DNA from: Prunus persica
Taxonomy: Eukaryota > Streptophyta > Magnoliopsida > Rosales > Rosaceae
Reading direction: 5' to 3'
Assembly: GCF_000346465.2 (NCBI RefSeq)
Contig: NC_034015.1
Location: forward strand, 22,010,462-22,074,461
Length of the DNA stretch: 64,000 nucleotides
A program made the position numbers and the translations under genes. The notes under the pieces are model-generated. The model worked only from the letters and a program-made list of their open reading frames with translations. It made no database searches and had not been told where the DNA came from. Positions 1-10,777 of this stretch are shown here, piece after piece. Position 1 is the stretch's first letter, and every line of letters starts with the position of its first letter.

Positions 1-255
1 GGGACAAAAATTCTTGAAGGAAAGCAGTTACAGAGAGAATGTTTTCCGTATGCTGCTTTTTTTGATGTAAAGGGATTGCTATTGAAGTTCTGAGACATTA
101 TTTATTATCTTTTCGTTTACAGGAACTAAAGAATGAAATAAAACAAAGAGACTCCATATGGAATAAGGTCTACTGGGAAATGGTGGAACCAGTTGTGAAC
201 TGAAAATACCAACTTTGCGAGCACGACTGGTAATTGCTTGTCTAATTAGTATAAA

Positions 256-354
256 TTGAATATTTCCTTAAATATTATTACACCGGGTGCTTAACCAAGA
301 AAGGAAAAAATTGTAACAACAGAATATTTCCTTAAATTTTAGTACGCCGGGTGT
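256..354 (+). repeat. Imperfect direct repeat in intron-like DNA
   Basis: A block of about 30 bp (GAATATTTCCTTAAAT then a short stretch ending CCGGGTG) occurs at about 257-290 and again at about 321-353. The first copy reads ACACCGGGTG and the second GTACGCCGGGTG. It lies between two exon-like pieces of the broken Tim44-like gene. Confidence 0.5.
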
Positions 355-477
355 CTTATATGGAATGCTTTTACAGATTGGTGTTGATCGGAACGATCTC
401 GAGCAGGTGTTCATACAGCTTACACTCGAGTTTCTGAGAAAGCAGATATATGGGCGGCTGGACTCAGGACTCATTTT

Positions 478-482
478 ATCAT
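478..482 (+). repeat. Left target-site duplication ATCAT
   Basis: ATCAT directly precedes the left LTR and is repeated exactly at 10773-10777 after the right LTR, the 5-bp duplication expected of LTR retrotransposon integration. Confidence 0.93.
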
Positions 483-954
483 TGTTGATGCGAAAAAGTG
501 GTTGCGCATGTGATTCGTCAACTTAGTTAAATTATCCCTTCGGTAGGTGACTGTCTTCGGTAAGCATTCTACTTTAGGAGAATAAGTACCTACAAAAGGA
601 TACGTTCGGTAAATCCTTGGGTACCGGTGTGGTACCGGCCGAAGGCTCTCCGATGCTTAAGTAAGTACGGATTTAGTAAAGTTTAACTGATAGATCACAC
701 GATAGCGTACCGTTGGTTCTGATCCCCTCCTTTTGGGGATATGGGTATCCTTTTATAGGCCTTGGGAGGTGTGCACTGTGCTCATATTTCCGATGTGGGA
801 CTCTGGGCATGGATTGTGAGCATGGCACGTGTCTGATGGTGAAAGAGGCCAAGATAGATGGCTTCGGTAGGTAGCATGCCGAAGGGGTCCGTTGATCAGT
901 ATCGATCTCATCCACGTGTTCGGTGGTAATAGGCCGTTTATTTCGGTATAAACA
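483..954 (-). repeat. 3' LTR of the retrotransposon (left end)
   Basis: 472 bp. It differs from the right LTR at seven positions by eye, five of them transitions. In element orientation it starts TGTTTATACCG and ends CAACA. The reverse complement of 750-757 is TATAAAAG. Confidence 0.93.
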
Positions 955-972
955 GTAGTCCCCCAAGTTCTC
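955..972 (-). other. Polypurine tract
   Basis: On the minus strand the bases directly before the 3' LTR read AGAACTTGGGGGACTAC. This purine-rich run abuts the LTR and is the expected plus-strand primer site. Confidence 0.7.
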
Positions 973-1243
973 TTCCGAAGATCATTCGGAAGGGAATTTA
1001 GTTCTCTACGGCAGCTTGGAGGTTATCCTGCCGTTCGGTATGCTCGTTTGGGGGGAATTGACCTGGGACACGAGGGGTCGCCGATGTTGAGAGGCAAGTG
1101 GGCAGAGAGACGCTTCGTCTTCTGTGCCTGGTGCGCAGTTAATGACGCCATCCGTCGGGTGACGCATGGCCGGCAAAAGCACGTCTGGCGGCGCATTGAT
1201 GAGCCGTTTCGTCTTTCGAGGTGTACCGTTACAGCTCTCTCCC

Positions 1244-1251
1244 TATAAATA
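1244..1251 (+). promoter_or_regulatory. TATA box of the antisense gene inside the retrotransposon
   Basis: CCCTATAAATAGAGG is a textbook plant TATA context. It lies about 360 bp upstream of the ATG at 1605, with a GT donor at 1432 and an AG acceptor directly before that ATG. Transcription would start near 1275. The promoter drives the strand opposite to gag-pol and is outside the LTR. Confidence 0.6.
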
Positions 1252-1604
1252 GAGGTTGCTCCGGATGAAAGGTTCACTTTGCAATTGTGAGTTTGTGCGA
1301 GAGCTCTTTGAGTAGGCGATTTTCGAAGTGTGCGAACGGCAATCCAGGCGATTTTCGAAGTGTTTCTCGGTATACGAGGCGATCTCCGGAGGGAGTGAAC
1401 GGCAATCCAGGCGACTTTCACTGCACTCAAGGTAAGATACCGTTCGGTACCCCAGGAATTTTTATTATACGTCTGTCCATGGCATAGGCTAGCCGATCGT
1501 TAAGTAGGATCTTCCTTCGGTAGTCTAGTGGCCATAGGTAGAGATGTAGGTATCGGTAGGATAGTGCGGCACGAACCTTAGTTTCCCTTTTCTTTGTTTT
1601 GTAG

Positions 1605-4017
1605 ATGTCCGATAGTGAATCGACGTTCGGCAATGAGCCCAACGCGTTCGATGGTGAGTTGTCATCGGGATGGGATACGTCCAACGGGGCTGCCAGCCTC
1701 GCCGCCGAGGATGGAGGTGACACCGATGCTGAATTATTCGGTGAGGAGGTGGACTCCGTTCCCACCCATGGCATCGGCAAGGGGCTCATGACGGGGCACC
1801 CGCTACCCTTGGCCGCGGTGTACAAGGACGGTACCCATGTCGGGTCGTTCGAGCACCAACCCGAGGCCTCTACTTCCGGTCGAAGCGTGGATATCGCCGG
1901 TCCCTCCCGCCCGAGGATAACCATTGTCCACCGAGGGCTGCCTAGGATACCGGTGGGTGTGCCTCAGAGGGCTCTGTTCGGGGTCGACTACCTGGAGCCC
2001 AATAAGATCACCGAACGGGAGTTGGAGAAGATCAGGGCCGAATACATCATCCCTGATTCGGTAAGGATGAGGATTCCGAGCCCGGTTGAGTCCCTCAGTG
2101 ACCCGGCGAACGGCGAGGTGACCTTCTTCACCGACGTCCTTGTGCAAGGGGTTCGGTTGCCATTGCAACCTGCCGTGCAGAGGATCCTTGCACAGATCGG
2201 GTACGCTCCGGGCCAATACAACCCTAACTTCTGGGTAGCCCTGATGGGGGTGATCGCGGCATTCGGGATTGCCGAGGAAGGGGAGCCTTCCTACGAGCAG
2301 TTCTCGTATCTGTACAGCGTCACCAAGTCCAAGAGCGCCGATCATGGCGGCTGGGTTCAGGCAAACTGCCTGAAGGCCACCGAGCGGGGGCATTTCGTTA
2401 GTTCGGTGCCGACTTCTCAGAAGTCATGGAGGAATCGGCGGGTGTTACTCTCCGGCGATTGGGAATCGCCATCGGGAACGCCCCTAGCTTTCGAGTCCCC
2501 ACGACTTTCCAGACTGCCGGTAGGTTTTCGAATTACTGATCGATAGGCTGGCTCTTTTTTTTTTCTTTTTCTGGGTGTGTTATTAATTTTTCTCCGTTTG
2601 ACAGGCAAACTCAAGCAGCCGAGCCCCAAGCCGAGCGAGATCCGGCAGATTGACAGAGTGAGGTTGCGAGTACCCGCTGCCGAGCGAGTCTATCCGCGCT
2701 TCCTCTTCACCGGCAACCTCATCAAAGCCGGCCTCGTCGACCCTGCCGAGAGTATGTAGACCTTTCTTCCTCTCTTTTTTTTTTTTTTGTCTATTGTCTT
2801 TGTTTGCTGAACTGACTAAATGCCTTTTTGATCAGTGACGGACGCCAGGAAAGCTGCCGAAGCCAAAAAGATGAACGAGTCCTCCAGGAGGCGCCTGATG
2901 ATGGGCCTGGAGGGCAAAAAGAAGAGAAAGCAGCCCGAGGCGGCTTCCGTTCGGCAGCCGGTGCCGGATCCGGAGGACCAGACCCTCGCGGATCGCCTTC
3001 GGCAGCTCGATGCCGGTGCCGTTCCGAGGCGCACCGTCGATGAAGCCGTTGCGCCGAGGCCTCGGGACGCCGAGGCTGCCACCTCCAAGGCTGCCGGCAA
3101 GCGTCAGGAGACGGTCGATCTGGAGGCCGAGCCGGTCCCCAAGCGCCCTCGCCAGCCGGAAGTTCCCAGGGCCGTCCTTGCGGTGGAGGACGAGGACGGT
3201 CCTTCCGAGGCCATCTCCATCGCCTTCCCTGCGAAACCGTCCAGTTCGTCAACCACATGATCCTCGGCTCTCAGATGGAGCTGCCGGAGGTTGACGAACT
3301 GCCGAAGAAGTTCCTTCGGGAGGAGGCTGGACGCGCCTTCCGGCTTCAGGCCGCGGTAAGATTTTTCCTCTTCCTTCGTCGTTTTTTCCTACTGTGTTTT
3401 GTGCTTCTGACCTTCGGTGTTTTGTGCAGGCATCCATGGATATGTGGCTCTGCGTTAAGCGGGCCATCACTGCAGCCGAGCGTGCTAAGAAGGCGTACGA
3501 GGACGGCAGGTCCAAGGTTGCCGAGGCTGGCAAAGCGCTCCAGGAGCACGCCCTCCTGGCCAAGCAGAAAGATTCTGCCGAACGGCAGGTGAAGGAGATG
3601 AAGGGGCTCCTGGAGGCTGCGCTGGAGGCAACGAAGGATGCCGAGGCTTCCAAAGACGCGGTGCAGGTGGCTTTGGAGGAGTCGGAGCGGGCGAAAGCAG
3701 CGGCGCAGGCGGCCCTGGAGGAATCGGAACGGGCCAAGGCCGCAGAGATCGAGGCTGCGGTTCAGTCGGCTATCCAGGGGTACCGTCCGTCTTCCGAGTT
3801 CTCTATCCTTCTAGATAAGGAAGTGGGCTCGGAGATGGCGGACCTGTTGTACCGATTCAAGCGGTACAACCCTGGGCAGAAGTTGAACTTAAACTTCATT
3901 GCCGACCCTCCTCCTCTACCAGAAGGGATTACCGAGGAAATGATTGAAGATTATGAGGGGGAGGACGCCGCCGAAGGCTCTGGACCCGCCGAGGCTGCTG
4001 CTGGTGACGAAGCCTGA
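1605..4017 (+). CDS. Spliced antisense ORF carried by the Tat retrotransposon (gypsy-type putative transposase family)
   Basis: This gene lies between integrase and the 3' LTR, opposite to gag-pol. A 5'-UTR intron at 1432-1604 ends directly before the ATG. Proposed coding exons are 1605-2523, 2605-2751, 2836-3355 and 3430-4017. The first donor (GTTTTC at 2524) is chosen because it alone keeps exon 2 open; a stronger GTAGGT donor at 2520 would not. Exon 1 has an acidic N terminus and a conserved block around residues 130-230 with LPLQPAVQRILAQIGYAPGQ, which resembles the plant 'putative gypsy type transposon' domain. Exon 3 is basic and exon 4 has an alanine- and glutamate-rich coiled coil with a duplicated ALEESERAKAA unit and an acidic tail. 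The frame changes once near 3230-3245, so this copy carries an indel there. The function of the family is unknown; no transposase activity is implied. Confidence 0.65.
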
Positions 4018-4451
4018 GGGCCTCGCTTCGATTTGCTTGTAATAGTTAGTTTTTTCTTTTTTTTTTATTTGTATGTACCGAACATATTGATGCCGAGGGC
4101 ATCTTTAATTTAAATGCATATTTTTCTCCTGTTTATTCGATCTGAACCTTTTTTTTTTTAAGTTGCCGATCGCATCGCATAGGATTTATAACGTTTAAAG
4201 GCCACTTCGAAATTGACGAGTTCCGACAGGATCTGTAGGGTAATAATTTCGAAAATATTTATAGCCGTAGGCTAATAAAGATGCCGTAGAACGTTATCTT
4301 GCCTATATTGGCCGCCGTAGGCTAGTAGAGATTTTAACAAGAGTTTCTGAAGTAATAGTGCCGAAGGCTTTCCATTAATTTCTGCCGAAAGGCGTTTACA
4401 ATTTTGTCCTACCGTAGGCTAGGTTATAAATTTTTTCTGCCGTAGGCTAGG
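4018..4451. other. Retrotransposon spacer between the converging antisense gene and pol
   Basis: AT-rich non-coding DNA where the antisense gene (+) and pol (-) converge. It probably holds both 3' ends of transcription. It contains at least four scattered copies of CCGTAGGCTA(G) at about 4264, 4314, 4411 and 4440, not in a regular period. Confidence 0.5.
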
Positions 4452-7160
4452 TTACTTGAAATAGTATTTGAGATGTTCTACATTCCAAGGATGACCGAGG
4501 GTCTTGCCGTTGGAATCTCTTAGGCAGTAGGTTCCCGATCGAAGGATACCGATGATCTCATAAGGTCCTTCCCAGGAAGGTCCGAGGGTTCCTTCCGTGG
4601 CATCCTTAGTTGCTAGGGACACCTTCCTCATGACCCAATCACCGATTCGGGATGAGCGGTGTCTGACTCTAGAGTCGTAATACCGAGAGACACGTTGCTT
4701 GTAGGCCTCGTTCCGAAGGTTGGCATGTGCCCGGTGCTCTTCAAGAAGGTCGAGGTTTAGAGAAAGTGCTTCTTCATTTGGATTCGGTGCGAAGGTTTTC
4801 GTTCGGTAGGAAGGTTCGCCAATCTCTACTGGCGCAACGGCTTCCGAACCGAAAGCCAAAGAGAATGGGGTCTCTCCTGTGGACGTTCGGTAGGAGGTCC
4901 GAATGGCCCATAGCGCTTCGGGAAGCTTTTCTGGCCAGGCTCCTTTGGCTTTGTCCAGCTGCCGTTTCAGCAGTTTCTTGATGATTTTGTTTATTGCCTC
5001 TACTTGGCCGTTTGACTGGGGATGGGCCGGTGATGCAAAAAACAAGTTGATTTTCAGGCGGGTGCAAAATTGCCTGAAGAGCTCCGAATCGAACTGCCTG
5101 CCGTTGTCGGTAATGATTGCATACGGGATGCCGAACCGGCAACAAATATGAGTCCAAACGAAGTCTTCCACTCTTGCTGCCGTTATGGTTGCCAGAGGCT
5201 CGGCCTCTACCCATTTGGTGAAGTAGTCAACGGCAACCACCGCGTATTTCACCTGGCCTTTGCCCTGCGGCATTGGACCGATCAGGTCCAGTCCCCATTG
5301 TGCGAAAGGCCAAGGACTCACAATCGGCGTCAAGGGTTCGGCAGGGATGTGCGGTATGGTGCCGAAACGCTGGCATTTATCACACTTTTTCACCAGCGAG
5401 ATAGCGTCCTGGTGCATGGTCGGCCAAAAGTACCTCTGCCGAAAGGTTTTGTGGGCGAGTGATCGGGATCCGGAATGGTCGCCGCACACACCGTTATGGA
5501 TCTCCCGAAGGACGTAGTCCCCCTGTTCTGCCGTAAGGCATTTGAGATATGGAGTTGTGTAGCCACGTTTGTAAAGGACGTCGTTGATGACGGTGTACCT
5601 TGCCGATCGGTACCTAAGCTTTTGGGCCTGGGCTTTGTCCTCTGGAAGGGTGCCGTTAGTCAGGTACGAGTAGATAGGAGACATCCATGTATCCTCGTAC
5701 CGTACGGTAAATGTTTCGGAGGCTACCGTGCTCGGTCGGGCAAGAATTTCCACCGGTACCTTTCTTCCGATTTTATCGTTTATTGCCGAGGCTAGGCGTG
5801 CCAATGCATCGGCATGGCTGTTTTCGCTTCTGGGGATCTGCCTGATCTCGTAGGCTCGGAAGTTTTGGAGCAGCTGGTGGGTGGATGAAAGGTAGGCGTT
5901 CATGGAGGCGTCTTTGGCCACGAAGTCTGTCGTTACCTGGTTCACAATGAGCTGGGAGTCGCTGTGAATCCTGATTTGTTTTGCGTTCATGCTCTTGGCT
6001 AACCGAAGGCCGGCCAAGAGAGCCTCATATTCGGCTTCATTGTTGGAGGTTCGGAAGTTGAATCGAAGGGCGTACTCGATCTTGAGTCCCTCTGCTGTTG
6101 TCAGTACCAGGCCTGCTCCGCATCCTTGTTGGTTTGCCGAGCCGTCGACATGCAGAACCCATACGGGCCTTGAGGTGTCGAGCCGTTCGGCGTCTACCTC
6201 CATTGGCATTCCGGTTTCGGTAACTGGCTCGACTGTCGGCTGTGCCGTTGATGGGGTGAGTTCGGAGATGAAATCGACAACGGCTTGACCCTTTTCGGCG
6301 GGTCTTGGCACGAATTGTATATCGAACTCTCCGAGTTCGATCGCCCACTTGATCAATCGGCCAGAAGTCTCTGGTTTTTGGAGCACCTGCCGAAGCGGTT
6401 GGTTGGTCAGAACTTTGATCCCGTGTGCTTGGAAATATGGCCGAAGTCTTCGTGCCGAGACTACCAGGGCTAGTGCAAGCTGCTCTAATGGGGGATACCG
6501 AAGTTCAGCGCTTTGGAGTGCTTTGCTGGCATAGAAAATTGGTAGCTCTGCCCTCTCTGGCTTTCGGACCAACACCGAACTGACAGCAGTGCCAGATACC
6601 GAAAGGTATAGATAGAGAATCTCCCCAGGTAGTGGTTTTGACAGGAGGGGTGCTCTGCCCATGTAGTCCTTCAATTCTTGAAACGCTTTATCACACTCGG
6701 CAGTCCAGATGATATCCCGTTTGCCCCCTTTCAAGGCTTTAAAGAACGGAACACACTTGTCGGTGGCCTTGGATATAAAACGAGTCAAGGCTGCCACGCG
6801 TCCGGTAAGGCTTTGAATGTCCTTCGCCGTTTTCGGCTTCTCCATATCGATGATTGCTTTTATTTTTTCGGGGTTCGCTTCGATACCCCTCTCACTGATC
6901 ATGAATCCGAGGAATTTTCCGGAAGATACACCGAAGGCGCACTTCGTTGGGTTCAGCCTCATCCGATAATCCTTCAGTACGCCGAACATGACTGACAGAT
7001 TCTGTAGATATTCCTCGGCGGTTTTGCTCTTTACTAGCATGTTGTCAACGTAAACCTCCATGATGTTGCCGATGTACTTGGCGAAGATTCTGTTGACGAG
7101 CCTTTGATACGTTGCCCCCGCGTTCTTCAGGCCGAACGGCATGACGTTGTAACAGTACAA
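4452..7160 (-). pseudogene. pol: Retrotransposon pol, part 2: end of RT, two RNase H segments, integrase
   Basis: An open frame of 902 codons. It begins in the RT palm (MPFGLKNAGATYQRL). The catalytic box, normally YVDD in this clade, reads YVDN at about residues 37-40 (codon 7041-7043 on the + strand), which should abolish polymerization. A degenerate RNase H follows, where LYLSVS replaces the acidic start. A second RNase H of archaeal type (VLHVDGSAN, NNEAEYEALLAG, HSDSQL, NSHADALARLAS) follows that. Integrase has an HHCC zinc finger (H..H..CDKC) and the DDE triad (GLDLIGP, TDNGRQF, SNGQVEAINK). The frame ends near the antisense gene. The upstream half of pol is in another frame, so the chain is broken. 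Confidence 0.88.
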
Positions 7161-7171
7161 ACCCCTGTCCG

Positions 7172-8539
7172 TTATGAAGGCAGTGTGTTCGCTGTCAGGG
7201 GGTGCATGAATATCTGATTGTATCCCGAATAGGCGTCCATGAAGCTCAGCAGTTCGTGTCCTGCGGTGGCGTCCACGAGCTGGTCTATCCGTGGCAACGG
7301 AAAGCTGTCCTTCGGGCAGGCCTTATTCAGATCGGTATAGTCTTGGCACATCCGCCACCCGCCTGTACCCTTCCGGACCATCACCGAGTTTGCCAGCCAT
7401 ACCGGATACGTAGTTTCTCTTATGAAGCCGATGGTTTGAAGTTTGTTGACCTCTGTGCGCATCGCTTCGTATCGTTCGGCATCATACGAACGGCGCTTCT
7501 GTCTTACAGGCTTATATGCGGGGGAGATGCTGAGTTTGTGGCTGATGACCTCAGGATCTATGCCGGGCATACCCTCGTAAGACCACGCAAATACTTCCGA
7601 ATGAAGCCGTAAGAAGTCTATGAACTGCGCTCGGAGGTTAGGGGTGAGTCTGGTGCCGATCTTAACCCGACGATCGGGCTGCTCGTCATTCAGGGTTATC
7701 GTTTCCAGTTCTTCGGCAGGTTGCGTGTGTGGAGTCGGGGACTCATCCCTAGGGTCGCCAACGGGTCCCGTACCGTTCGGTATCCCCCGTACAGACATGG
7801 TCTCATCGGGTACTTGGACAGTGGTTGACTTGAGTGCCGTGGCGTAGCAAGTCCGAGCGCTTAGCTGATTTCCCCGGACAGCCCCCGTGCCGTAGGGGGT
7901 TGGGAACTTCATCAGTAGCATGTGGGGGGAAAGATGCGCTTTGACCATGGTGAGCGCCGTTCGTCCAACTATGACGTTGTATGCCGTCGGGCAATCAACG
8001 ATGAGGAATTGATCGTATACCGTCGTTTTCCTTGGCGCGGTGCCGAAGATGATGGGTAATTTTACGCTACCGATCGGTTGGACCAAATCTCCGGAGAAAC
8101 TCAACAAAGGTGTCAACTGCCGGTTTACCTGGCAGTCCTTTATTCCCATCCCTCGGAAAGCTTCGGAAAAAATCACGTTCACCGAGCTCCCGGTATCGAT
8201 CAGTACTCTTCTTACGTCGTAGTTTGCGATTTCTGCCCGGATGATCATTGGGTCGTCATGGGGATAGAGGATGCCTTCTTCCTCCTCCTCGCAGAATGTG
8301 ATTGGCTCCCAACGAACTTTCGGGATTTCCTGGTGCCGATTAAGCTCTATGCCGAACACCTGAGGAAACTGCGCGGCCCGCACATATTGCTTCATTGACC
8401 GGTTGCTCATTCCTGCGATGGTGGGGCCACCGCTATAGTGCTTATCATGTTTATCTGCCGAACCGGATTCGGCACGGCGCCGTTGGCTGCCGGGCGATGT
8501 ACTGATCCAGCTTCCCCTCCCTGATGAATCGCTCAACAA
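7172..8539 (-). pseudogene. pol: Retrotransposon pol, part 1: protease and first half of RT
   Basis: An open frame of 455 codons. The aspartic protease active site DTGSS is at about residues 115-119 (near 8190-8197). Further on come the RT fingers (WRMCQDYTDLNKACPKDSF) and the first catalytic aspartate in FMDAYSGYNQ. The frame then ends in a short unrelated tail. A length change in the run of five G at 7198-7202 (+ strand) separates it from the rest of RT, which is intact in another frame. At its 5' end the frame overlaps the gag frame around 8451-8490. I cannot say whether that frame change is natural or another indel. Confidence 0.85.
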
Positions 8540-10244
8540 TTTTTCTCAGGCTTATACAGTCTTCTGTATTATGACTGTTGTGCTGGTGGTATCGACAGAA
8601 TTTACCGGTATCTCGGTTGTCTTGCCGGTTTGGTCTTCGGGCATTCGACTTCGGTATTATTCCCTGTTCGTTCATCAGGACGGCCTCGTAGGTATTGTTC
8701 AACAGGGTGAAGACTTCATTGGCTTGGTCATGATTCGGCAGGCGCGCTCGGTGGTCGTTGCGACCGTACCGCCCTTTCCCTTTCTTCGAGGGTTCTCTTC
8801 GATCGGCGCGGTCGTCCTTTCTCTTATGACCTGCCGAGTATGTGTCGGTTCTCCCGTAAGATGTCGCCTTTGCCAGATAAGCACTTGATTCGGCATTTCC
8901 TCGTGGTGCCGAAGCCGTGGTCTTCGAGTTGAAGTATTCGGCCTTGGCGTGGATGGCCGCTTGCTTCATCAGTTCGTCATACGTGCGCTAGTTGCTGCTG
9001 TGTACTAGGTATCGAAAATGTGAGGACCGAAGGCCACTCTTAAAGGCGCCGTAGGCTGCCCTGTCGTCTGTTTCCGGACACCTTGAGTACTCGTGACTGA
9101 AGCGCGCCGCGTATTCTCTCAACGGTTCGTCCTCTCCTTGTCGAATCGTGTACAGATCATCGGCAGAGTAAAGACGGTCCGTTTGAATCATGAAGTGGTT
9201 GAGGAAGATCTGCTTCAGTTCGTCGAAGGAGTCTACCGTTTCTGGCTCTAACCGGTAGAACCAGTTCAGGGCTGCCCCGGTAAGGGAGGACGGGAATAGC
9301 AGGCACTGTCCTTCATCGCTCAAGCCCTTGCATCCTATGGCGGACTGAAATGAGTGGAGGTGGGTTAAGGGGTCTTCCGTTCCCGTATAGAACGGTATCC
9401 GAAGCTGCTGCCCTTCCCGATCCTGCCGAGAGTCCCGGATGCGCTTGGTAAATGGCCCCGGTCGAAGCTTTCCCCACTCTGGCCCCTGGGAGCGGGCGTT
9501 GTCGTTCTCTATTTTCTGGATTCTTTGGAAAAGGAGTCGTACAGCGGGGTCTCGGCTAGGAATTTCCTCGGAATCGAAGTCTTCTGTTCGCCTCTGTAGG
9601 TTGAGTGGGTTAACCTCCGAGTTCCGCGAATGTGTTGCCGAACAGTAGGTGGAAGTTTGCGTCCCGGACGGGATGTACTCGGATTCCGACTCCTCTTCAG
9701 GGCCCAACCCCCTCACTTTCCGAATGGGCGACTTGTCCCCCAGGACCCTCATCCGTGAATCCCTTAGTCGGGCGCTCATCCTGATCGGAGACCTCTGTCT
9801 CTCTGCCTCCCGATCATTGATCCGATGTCGACAATCGGTGTAGACCTTCTTCGGGACATGTGGCTGATCCCTGGGTGGCGGGACCACCAATTGTTTGGAA
9901 GGAGCGGGCGTTGCCGTCGCTGCCTTATCGCGTTTCTTCCTCCCGTGAGGGGTCTGCAGGCTTTCGGAAGAGTGAGTTATCTGGATATTCTGCGTGTGCT
10001 GCTGGTGGAGCAGCTGCTGGGTTTCGTCCACTTTGGACGAAAGAAAGTTGTTGTGTTCCTAAAGCCTCGCCATGTCCTTCCGTAAGGTTGCGATTTGGGC
10101 TGCCAGCTCGGCTTCGGCGGTTGTTTGGGTAGCGGGGGCATTTCCGAAGGGAGTGCCTGGAGGTAGCGCTGGGCTAGCTCCGCTCTGCCTTCCGAACGGT
10201 CTTCCCTCTTCCGTTAAGAACGTAGGTATTGAAGTGGTCCCCAT
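8451..10244 (-). pseudogene. gag: Retrotransposon gag, interrupted by two in-frame stops
   Basis: One reading frame runs from ATG at 10244 to 8451 (598 codons) and is cut by TAG codons at 10059-10061 and 8988-8990. The middle part has the retrotransposon gag core (IPFYTGTEDPLTHLHSFQ, GAALNWFYRLEP, LREYAARFSHEYSRCPE). The C-terminal part is basic and ends in a zinc knuckle of form C-X2-H-X4-H-X4-C (CRYHQHNSHNTEDC), a variant of the usual CCHC knuckle. An upstream extension of the frame to 10298 starts with TTG inside the primer binding site and is not a real start. Both stops fit single C-to-T changes, one on each strand, at CAG sites. Confidence 0.85.
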
Positions 10245-10280
10245 GTGTTTAGGAGATAGTGGGTTGATAATTTTTCGGTT

Positions 10281-10297
10281 TCCCACAGACGGCGCCA
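10281..10297 (-). other. Primer binding site
   Basis: Three bases inside the 5' LTR end, the minus strand reads TGGCGCCGTCTGTGGGA. The first ten bases fit the 3' end of plant tRNA-Asp (ending GGCGCCA), and this PBS style is common in Tat elements. The exact tRNA is an inference. Confidence 0.65.
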
Positions 10298-10300
10298 AAC

Positions 10301-10772
10301 TGTTGACGCGAAAAAGTGGTTGCGCACGTGATTCGTCAACTTAGTTAAATTATCCCTTCGGTAGGTGACTGTCTTCGGTAAGCATTCTACTTTAGGAGAA
10401 TAAGTACCTACAAAAGGATACGTTCGGTAAATCCTTGGGTACCGGTGTGGTACCGACCGAAGGCTCTCCGATGCTTAAGTAAGTACGGATTTAGTAAAGT
10501 TTAACTGATAGATCACACGATAGCGTACCGTTGGTTCTGATCCCCTCCTTTTGGGGATATGGGTCTCCTTTTATAGGCCTTGGGAGGTGTGCACTGTGCT
10601 CATATTTCCGATGTGAGACTCTGGGCATGGATTGTGAGCATGGCACGTGTCTGATGGTGAAAGAGGCCAAGATAGATGGCTTCGGTAGGTAGCATGCCGA
10701 ATGGGTCCGTTGATCAGTATCGATCCCATCCACGTGTTCGGTGGTAATAGGCCGTTTATTTCGGTATAAACA
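10301..10772 (-). repeat. 5' LTR of the retrotransposon (right end)
   Basis: 472 bp, TG...CA, followed by the second ATCAT copy at 10773-10777. This is the promoter LTR for gag-pol. A TATA-like TATAAAAG lies on the minus strand at 10568-10575. Confidence 0.93.
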
Positions 10773-10777
10773 ATCAT
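10773..10777 (+). repeat. Right target-site duplication ATCAT
   Basis: Exact copy of 478-482. Confidence 0.93.

Larger units (their letters stand above)
483..10772 (-). mobile_element. Ty3/gypsy Tat-lineage LTR retrotransposon, minus orientation
   Basis: The 10.29-kb element is bounded by two 472-bp LTRs (TG...CA) and a perfect ATCAT duplication. Read on the minus strand the order is 5' LTR (10301-10772), primer binding site, gag, protease, reverse transcriptase, degenerate RNase H, second RNase H, integrase, a 3.4-kb extra region, polypurine tract, 3' LTR (483-954). Integrase after RNase H marks Ty3/gypsy. The two RNase H-like segments and the extra oppositely directed gene between integrase and the 3' LTR are known traits of the plant Tat lineage. 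I count 7 differences between the LTRs (about 1.5%), so insertion is recent, of the order of a million years depending on the assumed rate. The coding regions are nevertheless broken in several places, so this copy is not autonomous. Confidence 0.93.

Noticed and set aside
673..966. ORFs inside both LTRs (also 10491-10777)
   Set aside because: The frames come from LTR sequence, are duplicated in both LTRs, and have no domain similarity.
10059..10298. Gag start at 10298
   Set aside because: That codon is TTG inside the primer binding site; the first ATG in frame is 10244.
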